From contig JAFYKS010000431.1 of the NCBI GenBank assembly GCA_017537495.1, forward strand, positions 1-13,185: a stretch of DNA of 13,185 bases, in the 5' to 3' direction. The stretch's first letter is position 1. Every line of letters begins with the position of its first letter. A program made the position numbers and the translations under genes. Source of the stretch: Bacillota bacterium. Lineage in GTDB: Bacteria > Bacillota > Clostridia > Peptostreptococcales > Anaerovoracaceae. The notes under the pieces were generated by a model. The model was given only the letters and a program-made list of their open reading frames with translations, was not told the origin of the DNA and did no database searches. Of the stretch, positions 1 to 7,157 are shown piece after piece.

Positions 1-321
1 AGCGGAAAGCGTGTACTTATGGGAACCGGAATTCTGGCCGATAAGGACGTGGACGCCGTTCTGGGACATTTTGCAAATATTACAAAAGACTTCGTACTGA
101 CAGAACCGGACAACCCGCGTAAGATGGATGCAGCAGAAGCTGCACAGCACATCGAAAAGCAAGGCGGCCGTGCACTGATCATTGAAGCGGGCATAGAACG
201 AGCCGTGAAAGCGGCACTGGAAAAGGCTGAAGCAGAAGATTACGATGTTCTGCTCTTTGCCGGATCTCTGTACTTAATCGGGGCGGTAAGGGGCATCCTG
301 CGCCGGACTCTGAATCAGTAA
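1..321 (+). CDS. folC: Folylpolyglutamate synthase / dihydrofolate synthase (FolC), C-terminal part only
   Basis: The reading frame is open from base 1, so the gene begins upstream of the window; about 106 C-terminal residues are visible. FolC adds glutamate to folates (and in many bacteria to dihydropteroate) using ATP in the cytoplasm. The visible part matches the C-terminal Mur-ligase-like domain: a GILADKDVD segment near its start (the family's G-V-x-x-D-K-D motif), an LTEPDNPR segment (family pattern T-x-P-x-x-x-R), and a final GSLYLIGAVR, the usual G-S-L-Y-L-x-G-x-V-R ending. ATP-binding and catalytic residues lie outside the window. The stop is TAA at 319-321, and the next gene starts 18 bases later, so it is probably cotranscribed with the acetyltransferase and MFS genes. 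A related Mur-ligase-like protein is possible but less likely. Confidence 0.85.
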   Translation, partial: SGKRVLMGTGILADKDVDAVLGHFANITKDFVLTEPDNPRKMDAAEAAQHIEKQGGRALIIEAGIERAVKAALEKAEAEDYDVLLFAGSLYLIGAVRGILRRTLNQ

Positions 322-339
322 ACACTGGAGGTAATTAAG

Positions 340-804
340 ATGCTGAAAGTAAGAATGGAAAGTACAACCGAATATGAACGTATTATTGAGTTTGCAGCTG
401 CACAGGGTCTGGAATATGATCCGGAGGAAACGCAGGATTTCTCTGATATTGTAGGTGCCTGGAAGCTTACCCAGCCGGGGGATATTATCATCGGAACCAT
501 TATGCTGGGATATGAGGAAGGTCACTATGTTCTCCATGCTGTAGCAGTGGAACCGCTTTTCCGTAAGTTCGGCCTTGGACAAATTCTGGTGAAAAAAGCC
601 ATGGAAAAGGCCCGCGAGCTGGGCGGAGACGAAGTGGTTCTCATCGGCCGTGCACCGGAGTTCTACAGCAAGCTTGGTTTCACTGAAATCAAGCCGGAAG
701 ATTCTCCTCTGGAATTTGAATGTCTGTCCTGCCCGCAGTATCAGGTGAGCTGCCATCCGCAGATTATGAGACATGAAATCCCTGCAGAAGGACCGGTACT
801 GTAA
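340..804 (+). CDS. GNAT-family N-acetyltransferase
   Basis: A 154-residue protein of GNAT size, expected to transfer an acetyl group from acetyl-CoA to an amine; the acceptor cannot be told. The acetyl-CoA-binding motif A is seen at about residues 67-92: VAVEPLFRKFGLG, with the R-K-F-G-L-G pyrophosphate loop at 75-80, followed by a helix. The motif B-like PEFYSKLGF lies at 106-114. The N-terminal 45 residues are acidic and not typical of any subfamily I know. The C-terminal tail carries three cysteines (C128, C131, C138) in the pattern C-x2-C-x6-C, which could bind a metal or form a structural site; this is inference. The ATG at 340 follows a GGAGG at 327-331. It lies between folC and an MFS gene that starts one base after its stop, so the three are likely one transcript. 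Confidence 0.85.
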   Translation: MLKVRMESTTEYERIIEFAAAQGLEYDPEETQDFSDIVGAWKLTQPGDIIIGTIMLGYEEGHYVLHAVAVEPLFRKFGLGQILVKKAMEKARELGGDEVVLIGRAPEFYSKLGFTEIKPEDSPLEFECLSCPQYQVSCHPQIMRHEIPAEGPVL

Positions 805-805
805 G

Positions 806-2017
806 ATGAAGACAGCATTGAATCTGGGCTATGGCAGTGTCCATGGCTTTTACTGGATGAGCTACGGTGCCATCTGCAGTTTTGCTTCGCTGTTCCTGCT
901 GACCTGCGGCTACTCCAATACGGACATCGGGATTATTGTTGCTGTCTGCAATGTAGCGGCTGTATTTCTTCAGCCTCTGATGGCTGATATTGCAGACCGT
1001 TCCAAGCGGTTCAGCCTGATCAGCGTATCATCCATTGCTACAGTGATTCTGATGGTACTGTGTCTGGGAACCTTTGTACTGCAGCAGAAAAGTGCAGCAC
1101 TGACAGTGATTTTTATCCTGCTCATGGGCGGAAACATTTCTCTGCAGCCTCTGTTTAATTCCCTCTGCTTCAAACTGCAGGAATGCGGGATTCCGATTAA
1201 TTTCGGCGTAGGCAGAAGTATTGGTTCTCTGGCTTATTCCATACTGGTTATGTTCCTGGGAACTCTGGCGGAAGAAAAAGGTATTTTCGTGCTGTCTCTG
1301 ACAGCGGAAATTACCATGGCTTTCACACTTGCCAGTCTGGCACTGGTTACCTGGCAGTTCCGCAAGGCAAGTGCAGCCGCGGGAACAACCAAAAACGCAA
1401 GTGCTGAAGTTCTGGCGGATGGAGATGAAGAAGCAGAAGAAATCAATCTGATTCAGTTCGTGAAGCGAAACAAAATCTTCATGGTTCTGATGATTGGCGT
1501 GCTGGGCATCTATTTCAGCAATGGGGTTCTGAATACCTTCATGCTGCAGGTCATTCAGCCGCTGGGCGGTACTGCGGAGGACATGGGACAGATTTTCTCC
1601 ATCATGGCCTTCCTGGAAATTCCGACCATGATGTTCTTCGAGCAGATTAACCGGAAGTTCTCCTGCCAGACACTGATGAAGGTGGCAGGAATCGGTTATG
1701 TGGCGAAGACTGCAATCATCTGGCGAGCATCTTCTGTACATATGGTACTGGCTGCACAGTTTATACAGCCTTTCGCTTTTGCACTGCTGCTGCCTGCTAT
1801 CGTAAAACTGATCGGCGTATCCATGAGCAAAGGCGAAGCTGTAAAGGGACAGGCGCTGTTTACCACAGTTACTACCGTTGCTTATATTGTCTGCAGCCTG
1901 GTAGGCGGTGTGATTCTGGACCAGTGGGGTGCCGGAATTCTCATGACAATTGCTACAGCATTTACAGCAGTTGGAGCAGTTGTGATTCTGCTGGTTGTGG
2001 ATAAAATCAAATCATAA
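806..2017 (+). CDS. MFS transporter (LacY/NupG-like, MFS_1-like family)
   Basis: About 403 residues and strongly hydrophobic, with a pattern that fits 12 membrane helices; an integral membrane secondary transporter. The loop between helices 2 and 3 has ADIADRSKR, the family's D-x-x-x-R/K signature. A FGVGRSIGSLAY segment at about residues 131-142 resembles the sugar:proton and nucleoside:proton symporter branch (a similar R-x-x-G-S-L-G appears there). The central loop between helices 6 and 7 is acidic and Ala/Glu-rich. An ATG at 773, 11 codons upstream, is in frame, but it lies inside the acetyltransferase gene and has no Shine-Dalgarno. The ATG at 806 is preferred: AGAAGGA lies at 786-792 and the protein then begins as these transporters usually do. 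The substrate is unknown. The gene ends the folC operon and is followed at once by a strong terminator. Confidence 0.85.
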   Translation: MKTALNLGYGSVHGFYWMSYGAICSFASLFLLTCGYSNTDIGIIVAVCNVAAVFLQPLMADIADRSKRFSLISVSSIATVILMVLCLGTFVLQQKSAALTVIFILLMGGNISLQPLFNSLCFKLQECGIPINFGVGRSIGSLAYSILVMFLGTLAEEKGIFVLSLTAEITMAFTLASLALVTWQFRKASAAAGTTKNASAEVLADGDEEAEEINLIQFVKRNKIFMVLMIGVLGIYFSNGVLNTFMLQVIQPLGGTAEDMGQIFSIMAFLEIPTMMFFEQINRKFSCQTLMKVAGIGYVAKTAIIWRASSVHMVLAAQFIQPFAFALLLPAIVKLIGVSMSKGEAVKGQALFTTVTTVAYIVCSLVGGVILDQWGAGILMTIATAFTAVGAVVILLVVDKIKS

Positions 2018-2024
2018 AATCATT

Positions 2025-2066
2025 CTCCCGGAGGACAGTAAAAATACTGTTTCCGGGAGTTTTTTC
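2025..2066 (+). terminator. Rho-independent terminator after the folC-GNAT-MFS operon
   Basis: CTCCCGGA pairs with TCCGGGAG and ACAGTA pairs with TACTGT around an AAAA loop, with a small GG/T internal bulge. A run of T follows directly from 2060. This is a strong intrinsic terminator 7 bases after the MFS stop codon and separates that operon from the SSB gene. Confidence 0.93.
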
Positions 2067-2129
2067 TTTTGGAATACTTTTTCTTCTGTTTAATAGAATA
2101 TACAGACACTTAAAACACAGGAGGAAAGT

Positions 2130-2744
2130 ATGGAAAGCAATATTGCGGAACTTTGCGGAACAGTGAATTCGGAACTCCGGTTCAGTCATAAAACCTACGG
2201 AGAGGTGTTTTATACCTTCGTACTGGGGGTTGAGCGGAAAAGCGGTTATGTGGATGAAATCAATGTGATGGTATCCGAACGGCTGATTTATGATAATCCT
2301 CCGCTGCCGGAGCAGTTTCTGGAAGTACGGGGACAGGTGCGGACATATAACGAAGTACAGGACGGAAAAAACAAGCTTAATGTGGTTGTTTTTGCGCGGG
2401 AAATCTATCTTTGTGAGGATTATGGGTATTATGAAAATTATATTTATCTGGAAGGTTTTCTCTGTAAACCTCCTGTGAAGCGTACTTCTCCGCTGGGGCG
2501 GGATATCTGCGATATGATGGTGGCTGTAAACAGGATGTATAATAAGTCGGATTACATACCTTGTATTGCCTGGGGACGGAATGCAGGCTACGCGGAGCAG
2601 CTTCAGGTGGGAACGCGTCTTCTGATGGAGGGCAGGCTGCAGAGCAGGGAGTATAAAAAGAAACTGGATGACGGAACATCGGAACTTCGAAGAGCATTCG
2701 AAGTATCTGTACTCAAGTTGGAAACCGTTGATGAGAATGAATAA
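2130..2744 (+). CDS. Single-stranded DNA-binding protein with two OB folds
   Basis: A 204-residue cytoplasmic protein that probably binds single-stranded DNA. The second half, about residues 103-198, is a recognisable SSB/PriB-type OB fold: an N-terminal strand YIYLEGFL, a GRDICDMMVAVNR strand, an IPCIAWGRNA strand comparable to the F-I-N-C-V-A-W/F-G segment of SSB, and then GTRLLMEGRLQSREY, which matches the canonical E-G-R-L-x-x-R-x-Y strand. Residues 1-95 form a weaker OB-like domain (TYGEVFYTFVLGVER, then FLEVRGQVRTY), so the protein looks like a tandem OB protein; bacterial SSB is usually a single OB plus an acidic tip. The C terminus ends DENE and lacks the D-D-x-I-P-F tip used to recruit partners, so it is probably not the main replication SSB. 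The ATG at 2130 follows AGGAGGA at 2120-2126. It is a single-gene unit between two terminators. I see no convincing promoter; the best -10 is TAGAAT at 2094-2099. Confidence 0.8.
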   Translation: MESNIAELCGTVNSELRFSHKTYGEVFYTFVLGVERKSGYVDEINVMVSERLIYDNPPLPEQFLEVRGQVRTYNEVQDGKNKLNVVVFAREIYLCEDYGYYENYIYLEGFLCKPPVKRTSPLGRDICDMMVAVNRMYNKSDYIPCIAWGRNAGYAEQLQVGTRLLMEGRLQSREYKKKLDDGTSELRRAFEVSVLKLETVDENE

Positions 2745-2761
2745 GCAGGACGGAAATCAAG

Positions 2762-2792
2762 GAACCATGAGCGGATCATGGTTCTTTTTTTT
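2762..2792 (+). terminator. Rho-independent terminator after the SSB gene
   Basis: GAACCATGA (2762-2770) pairs perfectly with TCATGGTTC (2776-2784) around a GCGGA loop and is followed by eight T residues. It isolates the SSB gene from the deacylase operon. Confidence 0.95.
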
Positions 2793-2813
2793 GCAAATTG
2801 TAATATTAACAGA

Positions 2814-2842
2814 TTGCCAGAATGTTTGCAAAGTGTTAAAAT
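2814..2842 (+). promoter_or_regulatory. Predicted sigma-A promoter of the deacylase-permease operon
   Basis: A TTGCCA -35 box (2814-2819) and a TAAAAT -10 box (2837-2842) are separated by 17 bp; each differs from consensus at one position. Transcription would start near 2850, about 36 bases before the first deacylase ATG. A TTTGCAAA palindrome (2825-2832) lies in the spacer and a second copy sits upstream at 2790-2797; these are possible operators. Confidence 0.6.
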
Positions 2843-2885
2843 TATAAAGGTGTGACTTTTTAGGAAAGACAAGAGGGAGGATACT

Positions 2886-4265
2886 ATGTTTGACTTATTG
2901 ATTGTCAATGGAGTCTGTCCGGATTTTCAGAACGGAGAAATGATCCGTGCCGATATTGGAATCCGGGAAGGAAAAATTGAATTTGTCGGTCAGGCTGACG
3001 AAATGATGAAAGCTGCAGCGGCAGGCATCATCGATGCGGAAGGCAGGATTGTGTCCCCCGGATTTATCGACATACATATGCACGAAGAAAATTTTGCAAA
3101 GGAAGGCAAACACTACGTCATTTCTGAAAAAATGCTGGAAATGGGTGTAACAACAGGGGTTGCAGGTCAGTGCGGAAATCCGCGTCAGACCCTGAAAGAG
3201 TTTCGAGCTGTGCTGGACGAGAACGGCGGAAGCCCTATTAATTACCTGATGCTGACCGGATACAATACCTATCGTGTGAAGCATGGAGTAGGACGTTATG
3301 ATATGCCTACAGAAGAGCAGAAGAAACTGATTCACGAAGATCTGAAGAAAGACATGGAAGAGGGGGCATATGGCCTGTCTTTCGGGATTGAGTATGATCC
3401 CGGAATGACTCTGGAGGAAATGCTGGAAGCAGTAAATGCATCCTGTTACAGTCCGGAGCAGATGGTTACAGCGCACTTCCGTGATGACGGGCCGCGGGCA
3501 GTAGCTGCGGTAAACGAAATGATTGCAATCGCAGATCATATCGACCAGAAGTTCCAGATTTCTCACCTCAGCAGCTGTGCTGCCGTAGGCGTTATGGATG
3601 AGTGCCTGTCTGTAATCAACGAAGCAATGGAACGTAACCCGAAACTGGATTATGACACCTATCCGTATCATGCATTTTCCACCAGAGTGGGATCTGCAGT
3701 GTTTGATGAAGGATGTTTTGAGAAATGGGGCAAAGACTACAGCGACGTGCTTCTGACCAATGACCCGTATAAGAATATGTACTGTACAGAAGAAATCTTC
3801 CGGGATGCCAGAGAAAATCATCCGCAGATGTTCTGTATTGCTTTCGTTATGAATGAGCCGGAAATTGAAGCGGCCATTGTCAATAAAAACGGTATGATTG
3901 CCAGCGACGGCGTTCTGCAGAATGGAAGCGGACATCCGCGTGCAGCGGGAACTTTCCCGAGAGTTCTGGGAAAATATGTCCGCGAAAAAGGTGCCCTTTC
4001 CATGTATGAAGCATTAAGAAAAATGACAGTGCTGCCGGCAGACCGTATGGGCCTGACTGCCAAGGGCCGTCTGGAACCGGGCTGTGATGCGGACATTACC
4101 ATTTTTGATCCGGAAATCATCTGTGATCAGGAAGACTTCCTGGAACTGAAAAAGCCGCTGGGTATCGAGTACGTGATTATGAACGGTAAAGTTGTTTTAA
4201 AAGATGGGGAAATTGTAAACGGACGTATGGGCCGTTACATCCCGTTTCAGAATACACAGGCATAA
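2886..4265 (+). CDS. N-acyl-D-amino-acid deacylase family amidohydrolase, copy 1
   Basis: A 459-residue cytoplasmic metal-dependent hydrolase of the amidohydrolase superfamily (D-aminoacylase branch). Family members release a free D-amino acid from its N-acyl form. It starts with the urease-like beta strand DLLIVNGV, and PGFIDIHMH gives the metal pair H64 and H66. Other expected residues are C96 in QCGN (the family's zinc cysteine), H197 in AHFRDD, H227 in ISHLSS and the catalytic-type D341 in ASDG. The HPRAAGTFPRVLGKYVRE segment at 350-367 is diagnostic of this family, and GCDADITIFDPE at 399-410 ends the core. The metal loop reads HMHEEN rather than the usual HTHSD, and at 459 residues the protein is shorter than the classical enzymes (about 480 or more), so the substrate may differ. 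GAGGGAGG lies just before the ATG. The gene leads an operon with a paralogue 35 bases downstream. Confidence 0.88.
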   Translation: MFDLLIVNGVCPDFQNGEMIRADIGIREGKIEFVGQADEMMKAAAAGIIDAEGRIVSPGFIDIHMHEENFAKEGKHYVISEKMLEMGVTTGVAGQCGNPRQTLKEFRAVLDENGGSPINYLMLTGYNTYRVKHGVGRYDMPTEEQKKLIHEDLKKDMEEGAYGLSFGIEYDPGMTLEEMLEAVNASCYSPEQMVTAHFRDDGPRAVAAVNEMIAIADHIDQKFQISHLSSCAAVGVMDECLSVINEAMERNPKLDYDTYPYHAFSTRVGSAVFDEGCFEKWGKDYSDVLLTNDPYKNMYCTEEIFRDARENHPQMFCIAFVMNEPEIEAAIVNKNGMIASDGVLQNGSGHPRAAGTFPRVLGKYVREKGALSMYEALRKMTVLPADRMGLTAKGRLEPGCDADITIFDPEIICDQEDFLELKKPLGIEYVIMNGKVVLKDGEIVNGRMGRYIPFQNTQA

Positions 4266-4300
4266 TACAGTAAATTGAAAATCAGAAAGGAAAGACTGTT

Positions 4301-5659
4301 ATGTACGATCTCTTAATTGTAAATGGTGTATATCCTGATTTCACAGCAGGTGAAATGGTGAAGAAAAATATCGGTGTAAGCGAGGGCAAAATTGCATACA
4401 TCGGTGAAGAACAGCCGGAAGCTGCAAGAATCATCGATGCAGAAGGAAAGATTGTTTCTCCTGGTTTTATTGATATTCACATGCACGAAGAAAACTTCGG
4501 CGTAGACGGTGAAGAATATATCATTTCCAATATGATGCTGGAAATGGGTGTAACCACTGCGGTAGGCGGCAACTGCGGCAATTCCAGACAGCCCCTGAAA
4601 GAATTCAAGCGTGTACTTGCGGAAAAGGGCGGCGCACCTGTAAACTACATTATGCTGGCCGGATACAACTCCTGCAGAGTAAGACATGGTTACGGAAAAT
4701 ATGACACAGTAAGCCCGCAGCAGCAGCTTCCTCTGCTGGAAGATCTGAAGGCTGACATGGCGGAAGGTGCATACGGCATTTCCTTTGGTATCGAATATGA
4801 TCCCGGTATGACATTTGAAGAAATTATCAATGCAACCAGAATTTCCGATGACCCGCATCATATCGTAACTGCTCACTACAGAGACGACAGCAAGGGTTCC
4901 ATTGACGCAGTCAATGAAATGATTCGTATTTCTGATACAATTCCGCAGAAGTTCCAGATTTCCCATCTGTCCAGCTGTTCTGCAATGGGTACCATGGATA
5001 CTTGTCTGAAGCTGATTGATGAAGCCATGGAAAGAAATCCGAAGCTGGATTATGATACCTATCCTTATGCAGCATTCTCCACCAGAATCGGTTCTGCTGT
5101 ATTTGATGACGGCTGTTTCGAATCCTGGGGCAAGACTTATGAAGACATTCTGCTGACTTCCGAACCATACAGAAATGTGCGCTGCACAAAGGAAATCTTT
5201 GAAGATGCAAGAGCCAACTATCCAACCATGCTGGCAGTTGCATTCGTAATGAATGAAGATGAGATTCGTGATGCAGTAGTTCATCATAATGGTATGGTTG
5301 CCAGCGATGCGCTGCTCAATGGCGGCAAGGGTCATCCAAGAGCAGCAGGTACTTTCCCAAGAGTTCTGGGCAAATATGTGAGAGAAGAAAAGGCACTCTC
5401 CATGATCGATGCACTGCGTAAGATTTCCTATCTTCCTGCAGAACGTCTGGAACTGCCGTCCAAGGGCAGAATTGAAATCGGATGTGACGCAGACATTACC
5501 ATCTTCAACCCTGAAACTATCATTGACGGAGCCACTTTTGTAGAACTGAAGAAGCCGGAAGGTATTGACTATGTATTCATCGGCGGCCAGGAAGCATTAA
5601 GAGACGGCGATATCGTTAACGGAAGATTGGGAAGATTTATGTCTTACTTCGACAGATAA
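4301..5659 (+). CDS. N-acyl-D-amino-acid deacylase family amidohydrolase, copy 2
   Basis: A 452-residue paralogue of the preceding gene, roughly 60-65% identical by eye along its whole length, with one gap of about four residues near position 41. All metal and catalytic positions are kept: H60 and H62 in HMHEEN, C92 in NCGN, H192 in AHYRDD, H222 in ISHLSS and D336 in ASDA. The HPRAAGTFPRVLGKYVRE block is identical to copy 1. The differences lie mainly in regions likely to shape the substrate pocket (for example residues 176-200 and 283-300). The function is inferred to be cytoplasmic hydrolysis of N-acylated D-amino acids, as for copy 1. AAGGA lies about 9 bases before the ATG. Arginine codons are mostly AGA, whereas copy 1 mostly uses CGT or CGG, so this copy appears adapted to higher expression. 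The permease gene follows 75 bases later. Confidence 0.88.
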   Translation: MYDLLIVNGVYPDFTAGEMVKKNIGVSEGKIAYIGEEQPEAARIIDAEGKIVSPGFIDIHMHEENFGVDGEEYIISNMMLEMGVTTAVGGNCGNSRQPLKEFKRVLAEKGGAPVNYIMLAGYNSCRVRHGYGKYDTVSPQQQLPLLEDLKADMAEGAYGISFGIEYDPGMTFEEIINATRISDDPHHIVTAHYRDDSKGSIDAVNEMIRISDTIPQKFQISHLSSCSAMGTMDTCLKLIDEAMERNPKLDYDTYPYAAFSTRIGSAVFDDGCFESWGKTYEDILLTSEPYRNVRCTKEIFEDARANYPTMLAVAFVMNEDEIRDAVVHHNGMVASDALLNGGKGHPRAAGTFPRVLGKYVREEKALSMIDALRKISYLPAERLELPSKGRIEIGCDADITIFNPETIIDGATFVELKKPEGIDYVFIGGQEALRDGDIVNGRLGRFMSYFDR

Positions 5660-5688
5660 ATCATATAAATTTCGGTTATACAAGCAAT

Positions 5689-5697
5689 TGTTATAAT
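5689..5697 (+). promoter_or_regulatory. Possible internal extended -10 promoter before the permease gene
   Basis: A consensus TATAAT at 5692-5697 is preceded by TG one base upstream (5689-5690), the extended -10 signature. No good -35 box lies 16-18 bp upstream. It sits in the 75-base gap between the second deacylase and the permease, so it could raise permease and M20D expression independently of the upstream promoter. The gap is AT-rich, so a chance match is possible. Confidence 0.4.
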
Positions 5698-5734
5698 AAA
5701 AATCATTTATTTCTATTAAGGAGGTCTATTTCAA

Positions 5735-7135
5735 ATGGACAAGAAAAAGAAGAAGGGCATTAGTGTCCCTCACACTTATGTTCTGATCCTCTGCGTAATC
5801 ATCGTAGTAGCAATCATGACTTATGTTGTTCCTGCCGGTGTATATGACAGAGTGACAGATCCTAACACAGGAAAGAGTGTCCCTGATGTTGAATCCTTCC
5901 ACTTCGTGGAAAATACCCCGGTAAATCCATGGGCTATGATTCAGGCGATTCCTAAGGGTATGACTCAGGCTGCAGGTATTGCATTCTTCGTATTCCTGAT
6001 CGGCGGTGCCTTCGCAATGATTAAGGCTACCGGTGCGATTGACGGCGGTGTAGTAAGATTCATCAGCCTGATGAAGAAGAGAGAAAAGCTGGTTATTCCG
6101 GCTGTAATGTTCCTGTTCTCCGTATTAGGCTTTTCCATCGGTGCGGCTGAAGAACTGATTGTATTCATTCCTATCGCATGTATGATTGCAAGAGGTTTCG
6201 GCTGGGACGATATCGTAGGCGTAGCAATGGTATCCACCGGTGCATGTGCCGGTTTCGCCGGCGGTATGCTGAACCCGTTCACAACCGGTATCGGTCAGGG
6301 GATTGCTGAACTGCCTCTGTACTCCGGTGCAGGTTTAAGAACTATCGGTTACGTATTCTTCCTGGCTATCGCAGTTGCATGGGTTATGAGATATGCAAAG
6401 AAGGTTAAGGAAGATCCTAAGAACAGCTTACTGTACGGTATGGAAAGACCTGACCTGGACGTTAAGTCTATCGAAGAAACTCCATTCACTACCAGACATA
6501 AGCTGGTTCTGGTTGCTTTCGCTGTTGGTCTGATTGTAATGGTATGGGGTGTAATGACTTACGGCTGGTACACCACTGAACTGGGTGCGCTGTTCCTGAT
6601 TATCGGTGTTGTAGCTGCTCTGATTGGCGGCATCAACTCTAAGGACGCTGCTAACGCATTCGTAGCTGGTGCAAAGGATATCGTATTCGGTGCTCTGGTA
6701 ATCGGTCTGGCGCGTGCTATCCTGGTTATCTTAACTGAAGGTCAGATTCTGGACTCCATCGTATACTATGCTTCCGGCGTTCTGGATGTACTGCCTAATG
6801 CTGTTACTTCTGTAGGTATCTTCTGGGTTAACGCAGTAATCAACTTCTTCATCCCATCCGGTTCCGGCCAGATTTCCACCATGGTTCCTATCATGGCTCC
6901 TTTAGCTGACATTCTGGGTATCACCAGACAGACTGCTGTACTGGCGGTTACTTACGGTGACGCGTTCACTAACCAGATCGTTCCTACTTCCGGCGCTCTG
7001 CTGGGATCCCTGGGTATCGTAAATGTACCTTACGAAAAGTGGCTGAAGTACAACTGGAAGATGGTTGCTCTGTGGATCGGTATGGGTTCCATCATGCTGA
7101 TTATTGCATCTGCAATCAACTACGGCCCATTCTAA
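5735..7135 (+). CDS. YfcC/DcuC-family integral membrane transporter
   Basis: A 466-residue polytopic membrane protein of the C4-dicarboxylate anaerobic carrier (DcuC/YfcC) superfamily, in which YfcC members are presumed carriers of amino acids, peptides or organic acids. It starts with a basic stretch (MDKKKKKG) and a first membrane helix at about 14-34. The family's conserved blocks are present: GFSIGAAEE at 132-140, LNPFTTGIGQGIAELPL at 179-195, FFIPSGSGQ at 371-379 and YGDAFTNQIVPTSG at 407-420. The paired hairpin-like motifs fit a two-fold repeat transporter. AAGGAGGT lies 10 bases before the ATG. Codon use is the most biased in the window (AGA for nearly all arginines, with GTA, GGT and GCT common), suggesting high expression. 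Its position between deacylases and an M20D hydrolase suggests it imports their substrate or exports a product; the substrate itself is not readable. Confidence 0.87.
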   Translation: MDKKKKKGISVPHTYVLILCVIIVVAIMTYVVPAGVYDRVTDPNTGKSVPDVESFHFVENTPVNPWAMIQAIPKGMTQAAGIAFFVFLIGGAFAMIKATGAIDGGVVRFISLMKKREKLVIPAVMFLFSVLGFSIGAAEELIVFIPIACMIARGFGWDDIVGVAMVSTGACAGFAGGMLNPFTTGIGQGIAELPLYSGAGLRTIGYVFFLAIAVAWVMRYAKKVKEDPKNSLLYGMERPDLDVKSIEETPFTTRHKLVLVAFAVGLIVMVWGVMTYGWYTTELGALFLIIGVVAALIGGINSKDAANAFVAGAKDIVFGALVIGLARAILVILTEGQILDSIVYYASGVLDVLPNAVTSVGIFWVNAVINFFIPSGSGQISTMVPIMAPLADILGITRQTAVLAVTYGDAFTNQIVPTSGALLGSLGIVNVPYEKWLKYNWKMVALWIGMGSIMLIIASAINYGPF

Positions 7136-7157
7136 GATTACGGAGGTTTGAGGATTC

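Noticed and set aside
773..805. Upstream ATG at 773 for the MFS transporter, overlapping the acetyltransferase by 32 bases.
   Set aside because: It has no Shine-Dalgarno and adds 11 polar residues atypical of the family; the ATG at 806 has AGAAGGA upstream and gives a normal N-terminus.
2895..3935. Long open frame on the minus strand (346 codons) opposite the first deacylase.
   Set aside because: It is antisense to a clearly conserved enzyme, has no ribosome site, and its product has a low-complexity, Cys/His-rich composition typical of shadow frames.
4313..5335. Long minus-strand open frame (340 codons) opposite the second deacylase.
   Set aside because: Same antisense pattern as at the first copy; the similarity between the two shadow frames follows from the paralogy of the real genes.
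2886..5659. The deacylases as dihydroorotases or hydantoinases.
   Set aside because: The QCGN/NCGN cysteine and the HPRAAGTFPRVLGKYVRE block are specific to the N-acyl-D-amino-acid deacylase branch; the carbamylated-lysine motif of hydantoinases is not seen.
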